Source: Pseudomonadota bacterium (GTDB lineage Bacteria; Pseudomonadota; Gammaproteobacteria; Burkholderiales; Burkholderiaceae_B). Taken from it: a stretch of DNA of 47,275 nt. This document shows, in pieces, positions 8,956-16,867 of the stretch (position 1 is the stretch's first letter; every line of letters starts with the position of its first letter). The stretch lies in the NCBI GenBank assembly GCA_023427085.1, contig JAEZBO010000093.1, positions 1-47,275 of the forward strand. The letters run 5' to 3'. Position numbers and translations under genes: made by a program. The notes beneath the pieces were generated by a model, which saw nothing but the letters and a program-made list of their open reading frames with translations, was not told the DNA's origin and did no database searches.

Positions 8956-9025
8956 CGCGGCCGCGGATCGATTCGGACGCTGGTGGCGCGACAACAGCCA
9001 TCCCGATTCGAGGTATGTTCTAGCC

Positions 9026-9508
9026 ATGTCGATCAACATCGAAACAGCCGTTTCCTTCATCGGTTTCCCCAGCAGCCATCCCGAGCTGGACGACTGGCTG
9101 CAGCAGGCTGGCCAGCAAAAACGCCTGACTGCCAAGGACCGGCCGCTGGCGACCGTCGGGCTGGACCACGAGTCGGTGCAGCTGCAGTTCACCGATGCGT
9201 ACGAAGAGACACGCGGACCGGCCCGGGCCAAGGGCTATCTGTACCTGGAAGACGTGACGGTGCAGAACGGCAAGTACCACGAAGACGTCGGCGCGTTCAC
9301 CGGCACGCTGCCATTCGGCCTGAGCCTGGACATGAGCCAGGCCCAGATCGTCGAGACGCTGGGCGAGCCGGCCAGCCAATACGAGTTTCTGGGCGCGTAT
9401 TTCCTCACCTACGACGGCACCATGCCGGGCGTGGACCTGATCGTGCGGCTCGACCGCAAGAGCCGCGAGATCAGCTTCGTGCGATTCCACGCATCGGAGG
9501 TCAAATGA
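9026..9508 (+). CDS. single LPFGL-domain protein of unknown function
   Basis: The protein has 160 residues, is cytoplasmic (no signal peptide) and matches no family I can name. The central block TGTLPFGLSLDMSQAQIVET, followed by LGEPASQYEFLGAYFL, recurs once clearly and once more distantly in the next gene, so the two share a domain. The block is reminiscent of short alpha-beta modules in which a 'GLxxxM..eev...LGeP' helix is followed by a Tyr-rich strand, but that is only a likeness. The stop overlaps the next start (ATGA at 9505-9508), indicating translational coupling. By position these are accessory or immunity proteins of the vgrG module. Confidence 0.75.
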   Translation: MSINIETAVSFIGFPSSHPELDDWLQQAGQQKRLTAKDRPLATVGLDHESVQLQFTDAYEETRGPARAKGYLYLEDVTVQNGKYHEDVGAFTGTLPFGLSLDMSQAQIVETLGEPASQYEFLGAYFLTYDGTMPGVDLIVRLDRKSREISFVRFHASEVK

Positions 9509-10494
9509 GCCGCGAGTCTGCCGCCATCGACGTCGACCTGGTGCTGGCCGCGCTCGGCCGCGGCACGCAGGACGAGGCGCTGCGCGAGCGTTACGCGCAG
9601 GCGGGCCTGCACAACTGGCCCGATCCGCAGGACGATCGCGAGGACGCGTCGATCGAGGCGTACTGGCGTTACGGTTTCACGCTGGAGTTCGACGAGACCG
9701 CCACGCAGGAGCCGCTGCTGGGCGTCTCGGGCATCGAGGGGCCGCTGACGGTCTCGGCGGCATTGTTCTATGCCGATGGCGTGGCGGGGCACACCGGCTG
9801 GCAGCCAGCCCTGCCGTTCGGGCTGGCCTTCGACATGACGCCCGCCGAGGTGGCGGCAGTGCTGGGCGAGCCGCGCGCCAGCCGCGCGCCGTATGAACTG
9901 AGGGTCGACCAGTTCCTGCGCGGGCAGTACGTGCTCGACGTGTGCTACGCGCCTGCCGGCGAAGGCGGCATCGACTTCGTGTCGGTCAGGCCGCAGAACA
10001 TCTACGAGACCGGACGGGCGGTCGTCACTGACATGCCATGGCAGCCGCTGGCCGAATCGATCGGCGTGCCGGCCGACGACGCGGCGCTGCTGGCCCGGCT
10101 GGCCTCGTATGTCGATGCGTCGCTGGTCGCGGCCGATCTGGCGGATGACGAGAACACCCGCTTTCAGCGGCAAAGCGGACTGACGTTTCATGGCTTGGCG
10201 GCCAAGGCGCTTGGCGGCTCGGGCCGGAAGATCTGCCTGGCCGGCTTCAAGATGGCGCGCGCCGGGCTTCATGGCTCGAAAGGCTACACCGGCCAGCTGC
10301 CGTTCGGCCTGCTCTTCGGCGACGGTCCCGAGACCATTGGCGCCAAGCTGCCGCCCGATGCGCAGCAGAGCAGCCACGAAGCCCACGGCCGCTATATCTG
10401 CGAGGCCAACGGCCTGTTCTTCGATGTGCACTACAGCCTGATCCACTGGCAGATCATCGCGGTCTCGGTGTTCCACCCGGCGCTCGCGGACTGA
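9505..10494 (+). CDS. double LPFGL-domain protein of unknown function
   Basis: The protein has 329 residues and starts at the ATG that overlaps the previous stop. Two internal modules are visible. The first, near residues 104-135, reads LPFGLAFDMTPAEVAAVLGE. The second, near 270-300, reads GQLPFGLLFGDGPETIGAKL. Each is followed by a strand-rich segment with aromatic residues. The first module is close to that of the 160-aa protein upstream, implying duplication followed by fusion. There is no signal peptide and no catalytic motif that I recognise. It could be an immunity protein or a T6SS accessory factor; the sequence does not decide. Confidence 0.75.
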   Translation: MSRESAAIDVDLVLAALGRGTQDEALRERYAQAGLHNWPDPQDDREDASIEAYWRYGFTLEFDETATQEPLLGVSGIEGPLTVSAALFYADGVAGHTGWQPALPFGLAFDMTPAEVAAVLGEPRASRAPYELRVDQFLRGQYVLDVCYAPAGEGGIDFVSVRPQNIYETGRAVVTDMPWQPLAESIGVPADDAALLARLASYVDASLVAADLADDENTRFQRQSGLTFHGLAAKALGGSGRKICLAGFKMARAGLHGSKGYTGQLPFGLLFGDGPETIGAKLPPDAQQSSHEAHGRYICEANGLFFDVHYSLIHWQIIAVSVFHPALAD

Positions 10495-10552
10495 GGCGGA
10501 TGCCGCGCCGGTCCGGGGCCACGGCGCTGGCCGCCGTCATTCAAGGCATTCC

Positions 10553-12130
10553 ATGAATACTGTCGTCTACACCCGCATCGACGCCGCCCAGGTACTGCCG
10601 CTGCAGGCCGCGCTCGATCGTTATCGTCCCGCCGGGGTCCTGCCGGATCATCTGTCCGGCCTGACCGGCACGGTCTGCGTGTTCGAGGCCACGGCGCATT
10701 TCGAATCGCTCGACCTGGATCGGGCCTTTTACCAAGGCGGACACTGCGGCGCCCTGTTCCTGCAAGGCCTGCAGGTGGACAGCTGGTTGATCCAGGCCGA
10801 GCCGGACTTCGGGCCATTCGTCTACGTGCAGGGCGCCGTACGGGCGCAGAACATCGTGCTGGGCGGCGGCTACGCGCATTTTGCCGGCGACGTGAAGGTC
10901 GAGCAGACCTTGCTGGCCGGCTTCTACAACCACGGCCAGACCCTTATCGATGGGTCGCTGCACGCGCCGCTGCTGATGTCGTTCGACCATGGCTTCGGCT
11001 ACGATGCCGCGCGGCTGAACACGCAGGTGTTCCTGTCCGACCGTGATCGCGATGGCGTGTCGCAGGCCGAACCGGCGCAGGTGCTGCCGCGCACCGTGTG
11101 GCGCGACGGCACGCTCGATGAGCAGGCCGTCATCCGCGCGGCCAAGGCCGGCAAGGCGCTGCTCAAGGCCGTGCCGGTCTCGCCCTTGCAAAAACGCCTC
11201 GACAAGGCCGCCGCATCGAAAGCCGGCAAGGCCGACCTGTCGAGGCTCAAGCTCAAGGCGCTGCCGCCCGAACTGTTCACGTTGCCGGCAGTCACGGCGC
11301 TGGACCTGTCGGACAATCCGCTCGAGGCCGTCGACGCGCGGCTGCAGGCGCTGACGCAGCTCGAGGTCCTGTCGCTGGCGCGCTGCGGACTGGCCGCGGC
11401 GCCTGCGGTGCTGGCGCGGATGCCGGCACTCGAACAGATCGATCTGTCGGGCAATCCCATCAGCCAGCTACCCGATGATTGGGCCGGCCTGACCCGGCTG
11501 CGCCGGCTGGATCTGCGCGACGCCGAACTGACTCTTGTGCCGCGCGTGCTGGCCGAGCTGCCGCAGCTGGCCGACCTCGACCTGTCGTGCCAGACCGACG
11601 AGTCGGCGCTCGTGATCGACGGCGGCTTCGCGGCGCTCGAGCGGCTGGTGTTCCGCGGCCGGCTGGATGCCTTGCCGCCCCGGCTCGCGTCGTTGACCTG
11701 GGGCGCCTATTCGACCCCGGCCTTGCCGCCAGTGCTGCTCGCGCAGACCTCGCTCAAGCTGCTGGACGTGCGCGGCGCGCGGCGGCTGGCCGGACTGCCG
11801 GGCGAGCTGGCGCGGTTCTCGCGGCTGGCCGAGATCGGCGTAACGCTGCACGAGGCATTCGATGGCATGGCGGTGCTGGCGGACTTGCCCAGGCTCGACA
11901 CGGTGCGGGTGCGCTACGCCGGCGAGCTGATCCCGCCGGCGTTCTACGCCGTGCTCGATGCGCCGCAATGGACCACGCTCGAGGTCGACGGCTGGCTCGA
12001 CGACAGCAGCGTGCTGGCGCGCATCCTCGAGCGGCCGGGGCTGAAAAAGCTGATCGCGCGCGATCGCCATGGCGAGCTGGCGGTGGTGGAGATCGCCCGC
12101 GAGCGCCGGCGCTTGGGGATCGGACAATGA
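10553..12130 (+). CDS. beta-helix plus leucine-rich-repeat protein
   Basis: The protein has 525 residues. The N-terminal part (about 60-160) consists of short regularly spaced strands such as GALFLQGLQVDSWLIQAEPD and RAQNIVLGGGYAHFAGDVKV, like a polymer-forming/beta-helix fold. From about residue 225 there are leucine-rich repeats, including ALPPELFTLPAVTALDLSDN and ARMPALEQIDLSGNPISQLP, with the bacterial LxxLxLSxNxLxxLP pattern. The later repeats degenerate. There is no signal peptide or membrane segment. The stop overlaps the next ATG (ATGA, 12127-12130). LRR proteins bind other proteins, so a scaffold or immunity-like role in the T6SS module is plausible but not shown. Confidence 0.8.
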   Translation: MNTVVYTRIDAAQVLPLQAALDRYRPAGVLPDHLSGLTGTVCVFEATAHFESLDLDRAFYQGGHCGALFLQGLQVDSWLIQAEPDFGPFVYVQGAVRAQNIVLGGGYAHFAGDVKVEQTLLAGFYNHGQTLIDGSLHAPLLMSFDHGFGYDAARLNTQVFLSDRDRDGVSQAEPAQVLPRTVWRDGTLDEQAVIRAAKAGKALLKAVPVSPLQKRLDKAAASKAGKADLSRLKLKALPPELFTLPAVTALDLSDNPLEAVDARLQALTQLEVLSLARCGLAAAPAVLARMPALEQIDLSGNPISQLPDDWAGLTRLRRLDLRDAELTLVPRVLAELPQLADLDLSCQTDESALVIDGGFAALERLVFRGRLDALPPRLASLTWGAYSTPALPPVLLAQTSLKLLDVRGARRLAGLPGELARFSRLAEIGVTLHEAFDGMAVLADLPRLDTVRVRYAGELIPPAFYAVLDAPQWTTLEVDGWLDDSSVLARILERPGLKKLIARDRHGELAVVEIARERRRLGIGQ

Positions 12131-12657
12131 GTGCCGCCGTGCGCCATGGCGGCAAGCCGGCAGCCGGACAGGTCGCCGGTCATCTGGCCGCGCAGGCTGG
12201 GTGCCGGGTCGCCACGCGTGGCGCCGGGCATCGGCTGGCTCGGTTCGCCATGTGGGTCTGCGCACTGATGCCGATGCTGACGGGCCTGGGCCACGCGCAG
12301 GGTGCGCTCGGCCCGGTGGTCGACCCGCGCCTGGACCAGCCGCTGGTCGCGCCGGGCTGGATGAGCACGCAGGCCTACAAGCAGCTGTCGAACTACCAGC
12401 GCGGCATCTACGTGACCGGTGTGGTCGAGGGCTTCGGTCATGCGCCGGCCTTCGGCGCGACCCAGCAGCTGGGCGACCGTCTCGGCTTGTGCCTGGGCGG
12501 CCTGAAGCCGCAGGGCCTGCTCGATATCGTCGACGACTTCGTGCGCGGCCAGCCGGCGCGCGAGATGATGACGATGAACTACAACGTCTACGCCGCCATG
12601 GCGCAGTTCTGCCGCAGCCGCGCGCTGCCGCTGGACGCGCCGGCCGTCAGGCCCTGA
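12127..12657 (+). CDS. small exported protein, Rap1a/Tai-like
   Basis: From the coupled ATG at 12127 the protein has 176 residues. An internal in-frame ATG at 12250 gives a neater signal peptide (MWVCALMPMLTGLGHAQG), so that may be the true start. The mature part contains YQRGIYVTGVVEGFGHA, then CLGGLKPQGLLDIVDDFV and a final FC. This layout, with two Cys and an Ala-rich helix with 'G...G' spacing, resembles the Rap1a/Tai immunity fold, in which the Cys pair is disulphide-bonded in the periplasm. If so, it would protect against a periplasm-acting effector not encoded next to it. Family assignment is tentative. Confidence 0.6.
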   Translation: MSAAVRHGGKPAAGQVAGHLAAQAGCRVATRGAGHRLARFAMWVCALMPMLTGLGHAQGALGPVVDPRLDQPLVAPGWMSTQAYKQLSNYQRGIYVTGVVEGFGHAPAFGATQQLGDRLGLCLGGLKPQGLLDIVDDFVRGQPAREMMTMNYNVYAAMAQFCRSRALPLDAPAVRP

Positions 12658-12729
12658 GCCGGGCCGCGACGCAGCGCCGCGTCAGGCGTATAGTCCTGCG
12701 CAGTATCTTCGTCGGGACGTACGCAGCAC

Positions 12730-13482
12730 ATGGATCTGGGCTTGGTGGTTGTCATCGCGGCGGGCGCCGCGCTGGCCGGTTTTGTTCAAGGCTTGACCGG
12801 TTTCGGTTTCAGCATGGTGTCGCTGGCGGTCTGGGCCTGGATGCTCGATCCGGCGCTGGCCGCCGTGCTGTCGGTGTTCGGCGGCTGGACCGGCCAGGTG
12901 ATCGCGGCGGTCACGGTGCGGCGCGGCTTCGACCTGAAATTGCTGCTGCCCTTTGCGGTCGGCGGCGCGCTCGGCGTGCCGGTCGGCGCGACCATCCTGC
13001 CGCTGCTGGACGTATCAACCTTCAAGGTGATGCTGGGCCTGTTGCTGGTGATCTGGTGCCCGATCATGATCTTCTCGACCCGCTTGCCGCATATCCGGCG
13101 CGGCGGCCGCGTGGCCGATGGTGTGATCGGCCTGATCGGCGGCGTGATGGGCGGCCTGGGCGGCTTCTCGGGTGTGGTGCCGACCTTGTGGTGCACGCTG
13201 CGCGGCATGTCCAAGGATTCGCAGCGCGTGCTGGTGCAGAACCTCAATCTGCTGCTGCTGTCGCTGACGCTGACGGCTTACCTCAGCTCGGGCCTGATGA
13301 CACGCGAGGTGCTGCCGGCGCTGGCCGTGGTGGTGCCGGCGATGCTGATCCCGGCGCTGCTCGGCGCGCGGCTCTATACCGGCATCAGCGACCAGGCCTT
13401 CAAGCGGCTGGTGCTGGGCATGCTGACGGCGGCGGGCATCGCGATGCTGGCCGCCGGCCTGCCGGTGCTGCTGGGCCGCTGA
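12730..13482 (+). CDS. TauE/SafE-family permease
   Basis: The protein has 250 residues and is mostly hydrophobic with about eight membrane segments. The hallmark GFVQGLTGFGFSMVSL occurs near residues 17-32, and the second half repeats it as GGVMGGLGGFSGVVPTLWC. These two glycine-rich motifs mark the TauE/SafE (sulfite or sulfoacetate exporter-like) family. Substrate cannot be read from sequence. It stands alone between the T6SS module and the GntR gene, and convergent transcription with gntR leaves it monocistronic. A possible promoter with TATAGT lies shortly upstream but is weak. Confidence 0.88.
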   Translation: MDLGLVVVIAAGAALAGFVQGLTGFGFSMVSLAVWAWMLDPALAAVLSVFGGWTGQVIAAVTVRRGFDLKLLLPFAVGGALGVPVGATILPLLDVSTFKVMLGLLLVIWCPIMIFSTRLPHIRRGGRVADGVIGLIGGVMGGLGGFSGVVPTLWCTLRGMSKDSQRVLVQNLNLLLLSLTLTAYLSSGLMTREVLPALAVVVPAMLIPALLGARLYTGISDQAFKRLVLGMLTAAGIAMLAAGLPVLLGR

Positions 13483-13504
13483 ACCGCTGAACCGCTAAGC
13501 CACA

Positions 13505-13525
13505 GGGCGGCCGGCATGGCCGCCC
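13505..13525. terminator. GC-rich hairpin between convergent TauE/SafE and GntR genes
   Basis: A perfect 8-bp inverted repeat, GGGCGGCC (13505-13512) and GGCCGCCC (13518-13525), has a five-base loop. It lies 22 bases after the permease stop and before the end of the convergent gntR gene. No T-tract follows, so it may act as a 3' end protector rather than a classical terminator. Confidence 0.45.
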
Positions 13526-13594
13526 GCCGTCACGCGGTTGCGTCGGCTCCGTTCTGCCTCGCCGCCCGCCGCCACGCGTCTGAGCGTGCTGCCG

Positions 13595-14341
13595 TCATGC
13601 CTGGCCGTCCAGCGCGCGCGGCGCCTGCGCGCCGTCGGCCTGGCCATCCATCATCGCCATCAACACCGCGTCGCGCTTGTCCAGCAGATGCTGGCGCAGG
13701 ATCGCCGCCAGGCGCTTGCCGTCGCGCGCGCGCAGCGCCTCGATCATCTGGATGTGGTCCTGGATCGCGTGGTCCCACTTGGCTTCGTGGAAGTTCGAGC
13801 GAAAGCGCAGCGCCTGCAGCCGCAGATTGATCGACACGTAGATCTGGCGCAAGGCCGGATTGCGCGAGGCCTGGCTGATGCGGTCGTGGATCGCGTGGTT
13901 GCGGCTGTAGTAGGCCGACAGGTCGCGCCGCGCGCGGCAATCGACCATCTCGTCATGCAGGCGCTCGATCTCGGCGAGTTCCTCGGCCGTGATGCGTTCG
14001 CACGCCAGCTCGCCGCCAAAGGCCTCCAGCCCGCTCATCAGTTCGAAGGTCTCGCGGATGTCCTGCTCGGTCAGCCGCGCGACGGTGGCGCCGCGGTTCG
14101 GCGAGATCTCGACCAGGCTTTCGGCGGCCAGCACCTTGATCGCCTCGCGCAGCGGCGTGCGCGAGATGCCCAGCGTCTCGCACAGTTCGCGTTCGTTCAG
14201 CCGCGTGCCAGGCGGCAGGCGTGCCTCGACGATCATCGCGCGCAGGTGGTCGGTGACCGTCTGGTGCAGCATCGGCCGGCTCAGTTTCTGGCTAGGCGCG
14301 GGGGCTGCCGGTACCGGGGCGTGGAGAGGAGATTCAGGCAT
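13595..14341 (-). CDS. GntR-family regulator, FCD subfamily
   Basis: Starting at the ATG at 14341 (MPESPLHAPVPAA) the protein has 248 residues. The reading frame runs to 14455, and an ATG at 14359 is also possible. The winged HTH (about 30-90) has LPPGTRLNERELCETLGISR and TPLREAIKVLAAESLVEI. The FCD effector domain (about 100-220) has the helical pattern with R/H/D metal-binding positions, such as MSGLEAFGGELACERITAEE and SRNHAIHDRI. FCD regulators bind small organic acids and usually repress an adjacent catabolic operon. It is divergent from the aminotransferase-tctCBA-dehydrogenase cluster and very likely controls it through the sites at 14371-14458. Confidence 0.93.
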   Translation of the reverse strand: MPESPLHAPVPAAPAPSQKLSRPMLHQTVTDHLRAMIVEARLPPGTRLNERELCETLGISRTPLREAIKVLAAESLVEISPNRGATVARLTEQDIRETFELMSGLEAFGGELACERITAEELAEIERLHDEMVDCRARRDLSAYYSRNHAIHDRISQASRNPALRQIYVSINLRLQALRFRSNFHEAKWDHAIQDHIQMIEALRARDGKRLAAILRQHLLDKRDAVLMAMMDGQADGAQAPRALDGQA

Positions 14342-14370
14342 AAAACGGTCCGCGAGCATTAATGCGTTGA

Positions 14371-14381
14371 ATTGTATAGAT
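14371..14381. promoter_or_regulatory. candidate GntR operator half near gntR start
   Basis: ATTGTATAGAT lies 12-30 bases upstream of the possible gntR starts. It resembles the TNGTATACNA-type palindromes used by some FCD regulators, with one mismatch. It could serve autoregulation. Confidence 0.35.
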
Positions 14382-14413
14382 TTTTTTAAGCGACCCACGG
14401 GTTGATCCCGGTA

Positions 14414-14458
14414 TGGACACTGCCCAGATATTCGCATAAAGTATTTTGCATTCAAAAT
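14414..14458 (+). promoter_or_regulatory. sigma-70-like promoter with overlapping palindromic operator
   Basis: TGGACA (14414-14419; 5 of 6 consensus) and TAAAGT (14437-14442; 4 of 6) are spaced by 17 bases. The dyad ATTTTG-CATT-CAAAAT (14443-14458) follows at once and would cover the transcription start. The downstream gene begins at 14480 behind a GAGAGGAGAGG Shine-Dalgarno. This arrangement fits repression by the divergent GntR protein. Confidence 0.55.
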
Positions 14459-14479
14459 TCAAATGAGAGGAGAGGCCTC

Positions 14480-15697
14480 ATGTTGAAGCTGGACTTCCAC
14501 CCGGTTGGCCGTCATTTCCTGCAGATTCCCGGGCCCAGCCCGGTGCCCGACCGGCTGCTGCGGGCCATGAGCTATCCCACCATCGACCATCGCGGCCCCG
14601 AGTTCGGCGCGCTGGGCCTGAAGGTGCTCGAGGGCATGCGCTGGATCTTCAAGACCCGCCATCCGGTGGTGATCTATCCGGCCTCCGGCACCGGCGCCTG
14701 GGAGGCCGCGCTGTGCAACGTGCTGAGCGCCGGCGATCAGGTGCTGATGTACGAAACCGGCCAGTTCGCCGCGCTGTGGAAAAAACTGGCCGAATCGCTG
14801 GGCCTGAAGCCCGAGTTCCTGGGCCGCCCCGGCATCGAGGGCTGGCGCCGCGGCGTCGATGCCGACGCCATCGAGGCGCGGCTGCGCCAGGACAGCGGCC
14901 ATGCCATCAAGGCCGTCTGCGTGGTGCACAACGAGACCTCGACCGGCGTGACCTCGGACATCGCCGCGGTGCGCCGCGCCATCGATGCCGCCAAGCATCC
15001 GGCGCTGCTGCTGGTCGATACGATCTCGGGGCTGGCCGCGGCCGACTACCGCCATGACGAGTGGGGCGTGGACGTGACGATCTCGGGTTCGCAAAAAGGC
15101 CTGATGCTGCCGCCCGGCATCAGCTTCAACGCGCTGTCGCCGCGCGCCATCGAGGCCAGCCAGCGCGCCACGCTGCCGCGCAGCTTCTGGGCCTGGCACG
15201 AGATGCTGGAGATGAACAAGACCGGCTACTTCCCGTACACGCCCAACACCAACCTGCTGTATGCGCTGCACGAGGCGCTCGACATGCTGCGCGAGGAAGG
15301 CCTGGACAACGTATTCGCCCGCCATCACCGGCTGGCGCGGGCCTGCCGCGCGGCGGTGCAGGCCTGGGGCCTGCAGATCCAGTGCGCCGACCCGGCGGTG
15401 TACTCGCCGGTGCTGACCGGCGTGATGATGCCCGACGGCGTCGATGCCGACGCGGTGCGCAAGCTGATCTACGAACGCTTCAACATGTCGCTGGGCGCCG
15501 GCCTGGGCAAGGTCAAGGGCACGATGTTCCGCATCGGCCACCTGGGCGACTGCAACGAACTGACGCTGATGGCGGCGCTGGCCGGCTGCGAGATGGGCCT
15601 GCAACTGGCCGGCGTCAAGCTGGCCGGCAGCGGCGTGACCGCGGCGATGGATCAACTGCGGCAGGACAGTGCCCAGGCCGGCCTGAAGGCCGCCTGA
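14480..15697 (+). CDS. class V PLP aminotransferase (serine/alanine-glyoxylate type)
   Basis: The protein has 405 residues. It starts at 14480 behind a strong purine-rich RBS; the in-frame codons from 14402 have none. The start FLQIPGPSPVPDRLL matches alanine-glyoxylate/serine-glyoxylate aminotransferases. PLP-site features include YPASGTGAWEAAL, VHNETSTGV, LLLVDTISGLA and the Schiff-base lysine in SGSQKGLMLPPG (K206). It is predicted to transfer an amino group between a 2-oxo acid (such as glyoxylate or pyruvate) and an amino acid in the cytoplasm. It leads an operon with a TTT transporter and a hydroxyacid dehydrogenase, so it may act on the oxidised transported substrate. Exact substrates cannot be told. 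Confidence 0.92.
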   Translation: MLKLDFHPVGRHFLQIPGPSPVPDRLLRAMSYPTIDHRGPEFGALGLKVLEGMRWIFKTRHPVVIYPASGTGAWEAALCNVLSAGDQVLMYETGQFAALWKKLAESLGLKPEFLGRPGIEGWRRGVDADAIEARLRQDSGHAIKAVCVVHNETSTGVTSDIAAVRRAIDAAKHPALLLVDTISGLAAADYRHDEWGVDVTISGSQKGLMLPPGISFNALSPRAIEASQRATLPRSFWAWHEMLEMNKTGYFPYTPNTNLLYALHEALDMLREEGLDNVFARHHRLARACRAAVQAWGLQIQCADPAVYSPVLTGVMMPDGVDADAVRKLIYERFNMSLGAGLGKVKGTMFRIGHLGDCNELTLMAALAGCEMGLQLAGVKLAGSGVTAAMDQLRQDSAQAGLKAA

Positions 15698-15706
15698 CCG
15701 AAGTAT

Positions 15707-15730
15707 CGCGGCCCCCACAGAGGGGCCGCG
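15707..15730 (+). promoter_or_regulatory. intercistronic hairpin upstream of tctC
   Basis: A perfect 9-bp stem, CGCGGCCCC (15707-15715) and GGGGCCGCG (15722-15730), has a six-base loop and lies between the aminotransferase stop and tctC. No T-tract follows. It probably shapes relative mRNA levels rather than ending transcription. Confidence 0.5.
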
Positions 15731-15768
15731 TCAATTCACAAGAAAGCAAGACCCCAAAGGAGACAAGC

Positions 15769-16761
15769 ATGAACCCCCAACGCAAGAAAGTGGTGTGCGC
15801 GGCGCTGGCCGCCCTGTTGTCGGTGCCGGCGGCGGCGTGGGCCTGGGAGCCCAACCGTCCGGTCGAAATGGTGGTGCCGTTCAGCGCCGGTGGCGCGTCC
15901 GACCAGATGGCACGGGCGATCCAGGGCATCATCGCCAAGTACGAACTGATGAAGCAGCCGGTGATCGTCGTCAACAAGGCCGGGGCCTCGGGCGCCGAGG
16001 GCCTGATGGACGTCAAGGCCTCGCAGGGCGACGCCAACAAGCTGCTGGTGGCGTCGTCGGCGCTGTATACCGTGCCGCTGACCAGCAAGCTGCCGTTCAA
16101 CTGGCGCGACCTGACGCCGGTGGCGATGGTGGCGATGGACGAGTTCGTGCTGTGGACCAACAGCCAGTCGCCCTACGATTCGATCCAGACCTTCTCGGAA
16201 GCCGCCAAGGCCGGCCAGGGCAACAAGCGTGTGCGCATGGGCGGCACCAGTTCGAAACGCGAGGATCACATGATCACCGCGATGATCGAGAAGCAGGTCG
16301 GCGCCAAGTTCATCTACGTGCCTTACAAGGGCGGCGGTGAAGCGGCCACGCAGCTGTCGGGCAATCACATCGACGCCAACGTCAACAACCCCTCCGAATC
16401 GGTGGCGCAGTGGCGCGCCGGCGAGCACCGTGCGCTGTGCGTGTTCGCCAAGGAACGCATGGCCTACCAGGACAAGGTCACCAAGGAGCAGAGCTGGAGC
16501 GACATCCCGACATGCGCCGAGCAGGGGCTGGACGTCAGCTACCAGATGCTGCGCGTGGTGATGATGCCGGGCGGCGCCAAACCCGAACAGGCCCAGTACT
16601 ACGCGCAGGTCATGAAGCAGGTGACCGAGAAGCCCGAGTGGATCGACTACATGAAGCGCTCGGCGCTCAAGGCCGATTTCCTTCAAGGCAAGGAACTCGA
16701 GGCTTTCCTGGAAAAGGACGAGAAGCTGCACGAGCAGATCGTCAAGGACGCCGGCTTCTGA
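15769..16761 (+). CDS. tctC: tripartite tricarboxylate transporter substrate-binding protein (Bug family)
   Basis: The protein has 330 residues, with AAGGAG seven bases before the ATG. Residues 1-25 form a signal peptide (KKVVCAALAALLSVPAAAWA), so it is periplasmic. The text WEPNRPVEMVVPFSAGGASD is the Bug signature at the start of the mature protein, and VVNKAGASGAEG and PYKGGGEAATQLSGN are also typical. Bug proteins bind carboxylates and some amides and hand them to TctAB. The ligand is unknown. It is flanked by hairpins on both sides, which fits the higher expression a binding protein needs. Confidence 0.94.
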   Translation: MNPQRKKVVCAALAALLSVPAAAWAWEPNRPVEMVVPFSAGGASDQMARAIQGIIAKYELMKQPVIVVNKAGASGAEGLMDVKASQGDANKLLVASSALYTVPLTSKLPFNWRDLTPVAMVAMDEFVLWTNSQSPYDSIQTFSEAAKAGQGNKRVRMGGTSSKREDHMITAMIEKQVGAKFIYVPYKGGGEAATQLSGNHIDANVNNPSESVAQWRAGEHRALCVFAKERMAYQDKVTKEQSWSDIPTCAEQGLDVSYQMLRVVMMPGGAKPEQAQYYAQVMKQVTEKPEWIDYMKRSALKADFLQGKELEAFLEKDEKLHEQIVKDAGF

Positions 16762-16767
16762 GCCAGC

Positions 16768-16792
16768 GCGCCGCCGCCGACCGCGGCGGCGC
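16768..16792 (+). promoter_or_regulatory. intercistronic hairpin downstream of tctC
   Basis: A perfect 10-bp stem, GCGCCGCCGC (16768-16777) and GCGGCGGCGC (16783-16792), has a five-base loop and starts seven bases after the tctC stop. It lacks a T-tract. Such structures often protect the upstream mRNA from 3' exonucleases. Confidence 0.5.
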
Positions 16793-16867
16793 GGCCCGGT
16801 CGCATCCAAGCGCGCCGCAGTGCGCGCGTGATCGGGCCAGCAGCACAACGACCATACGGAGACTAGC

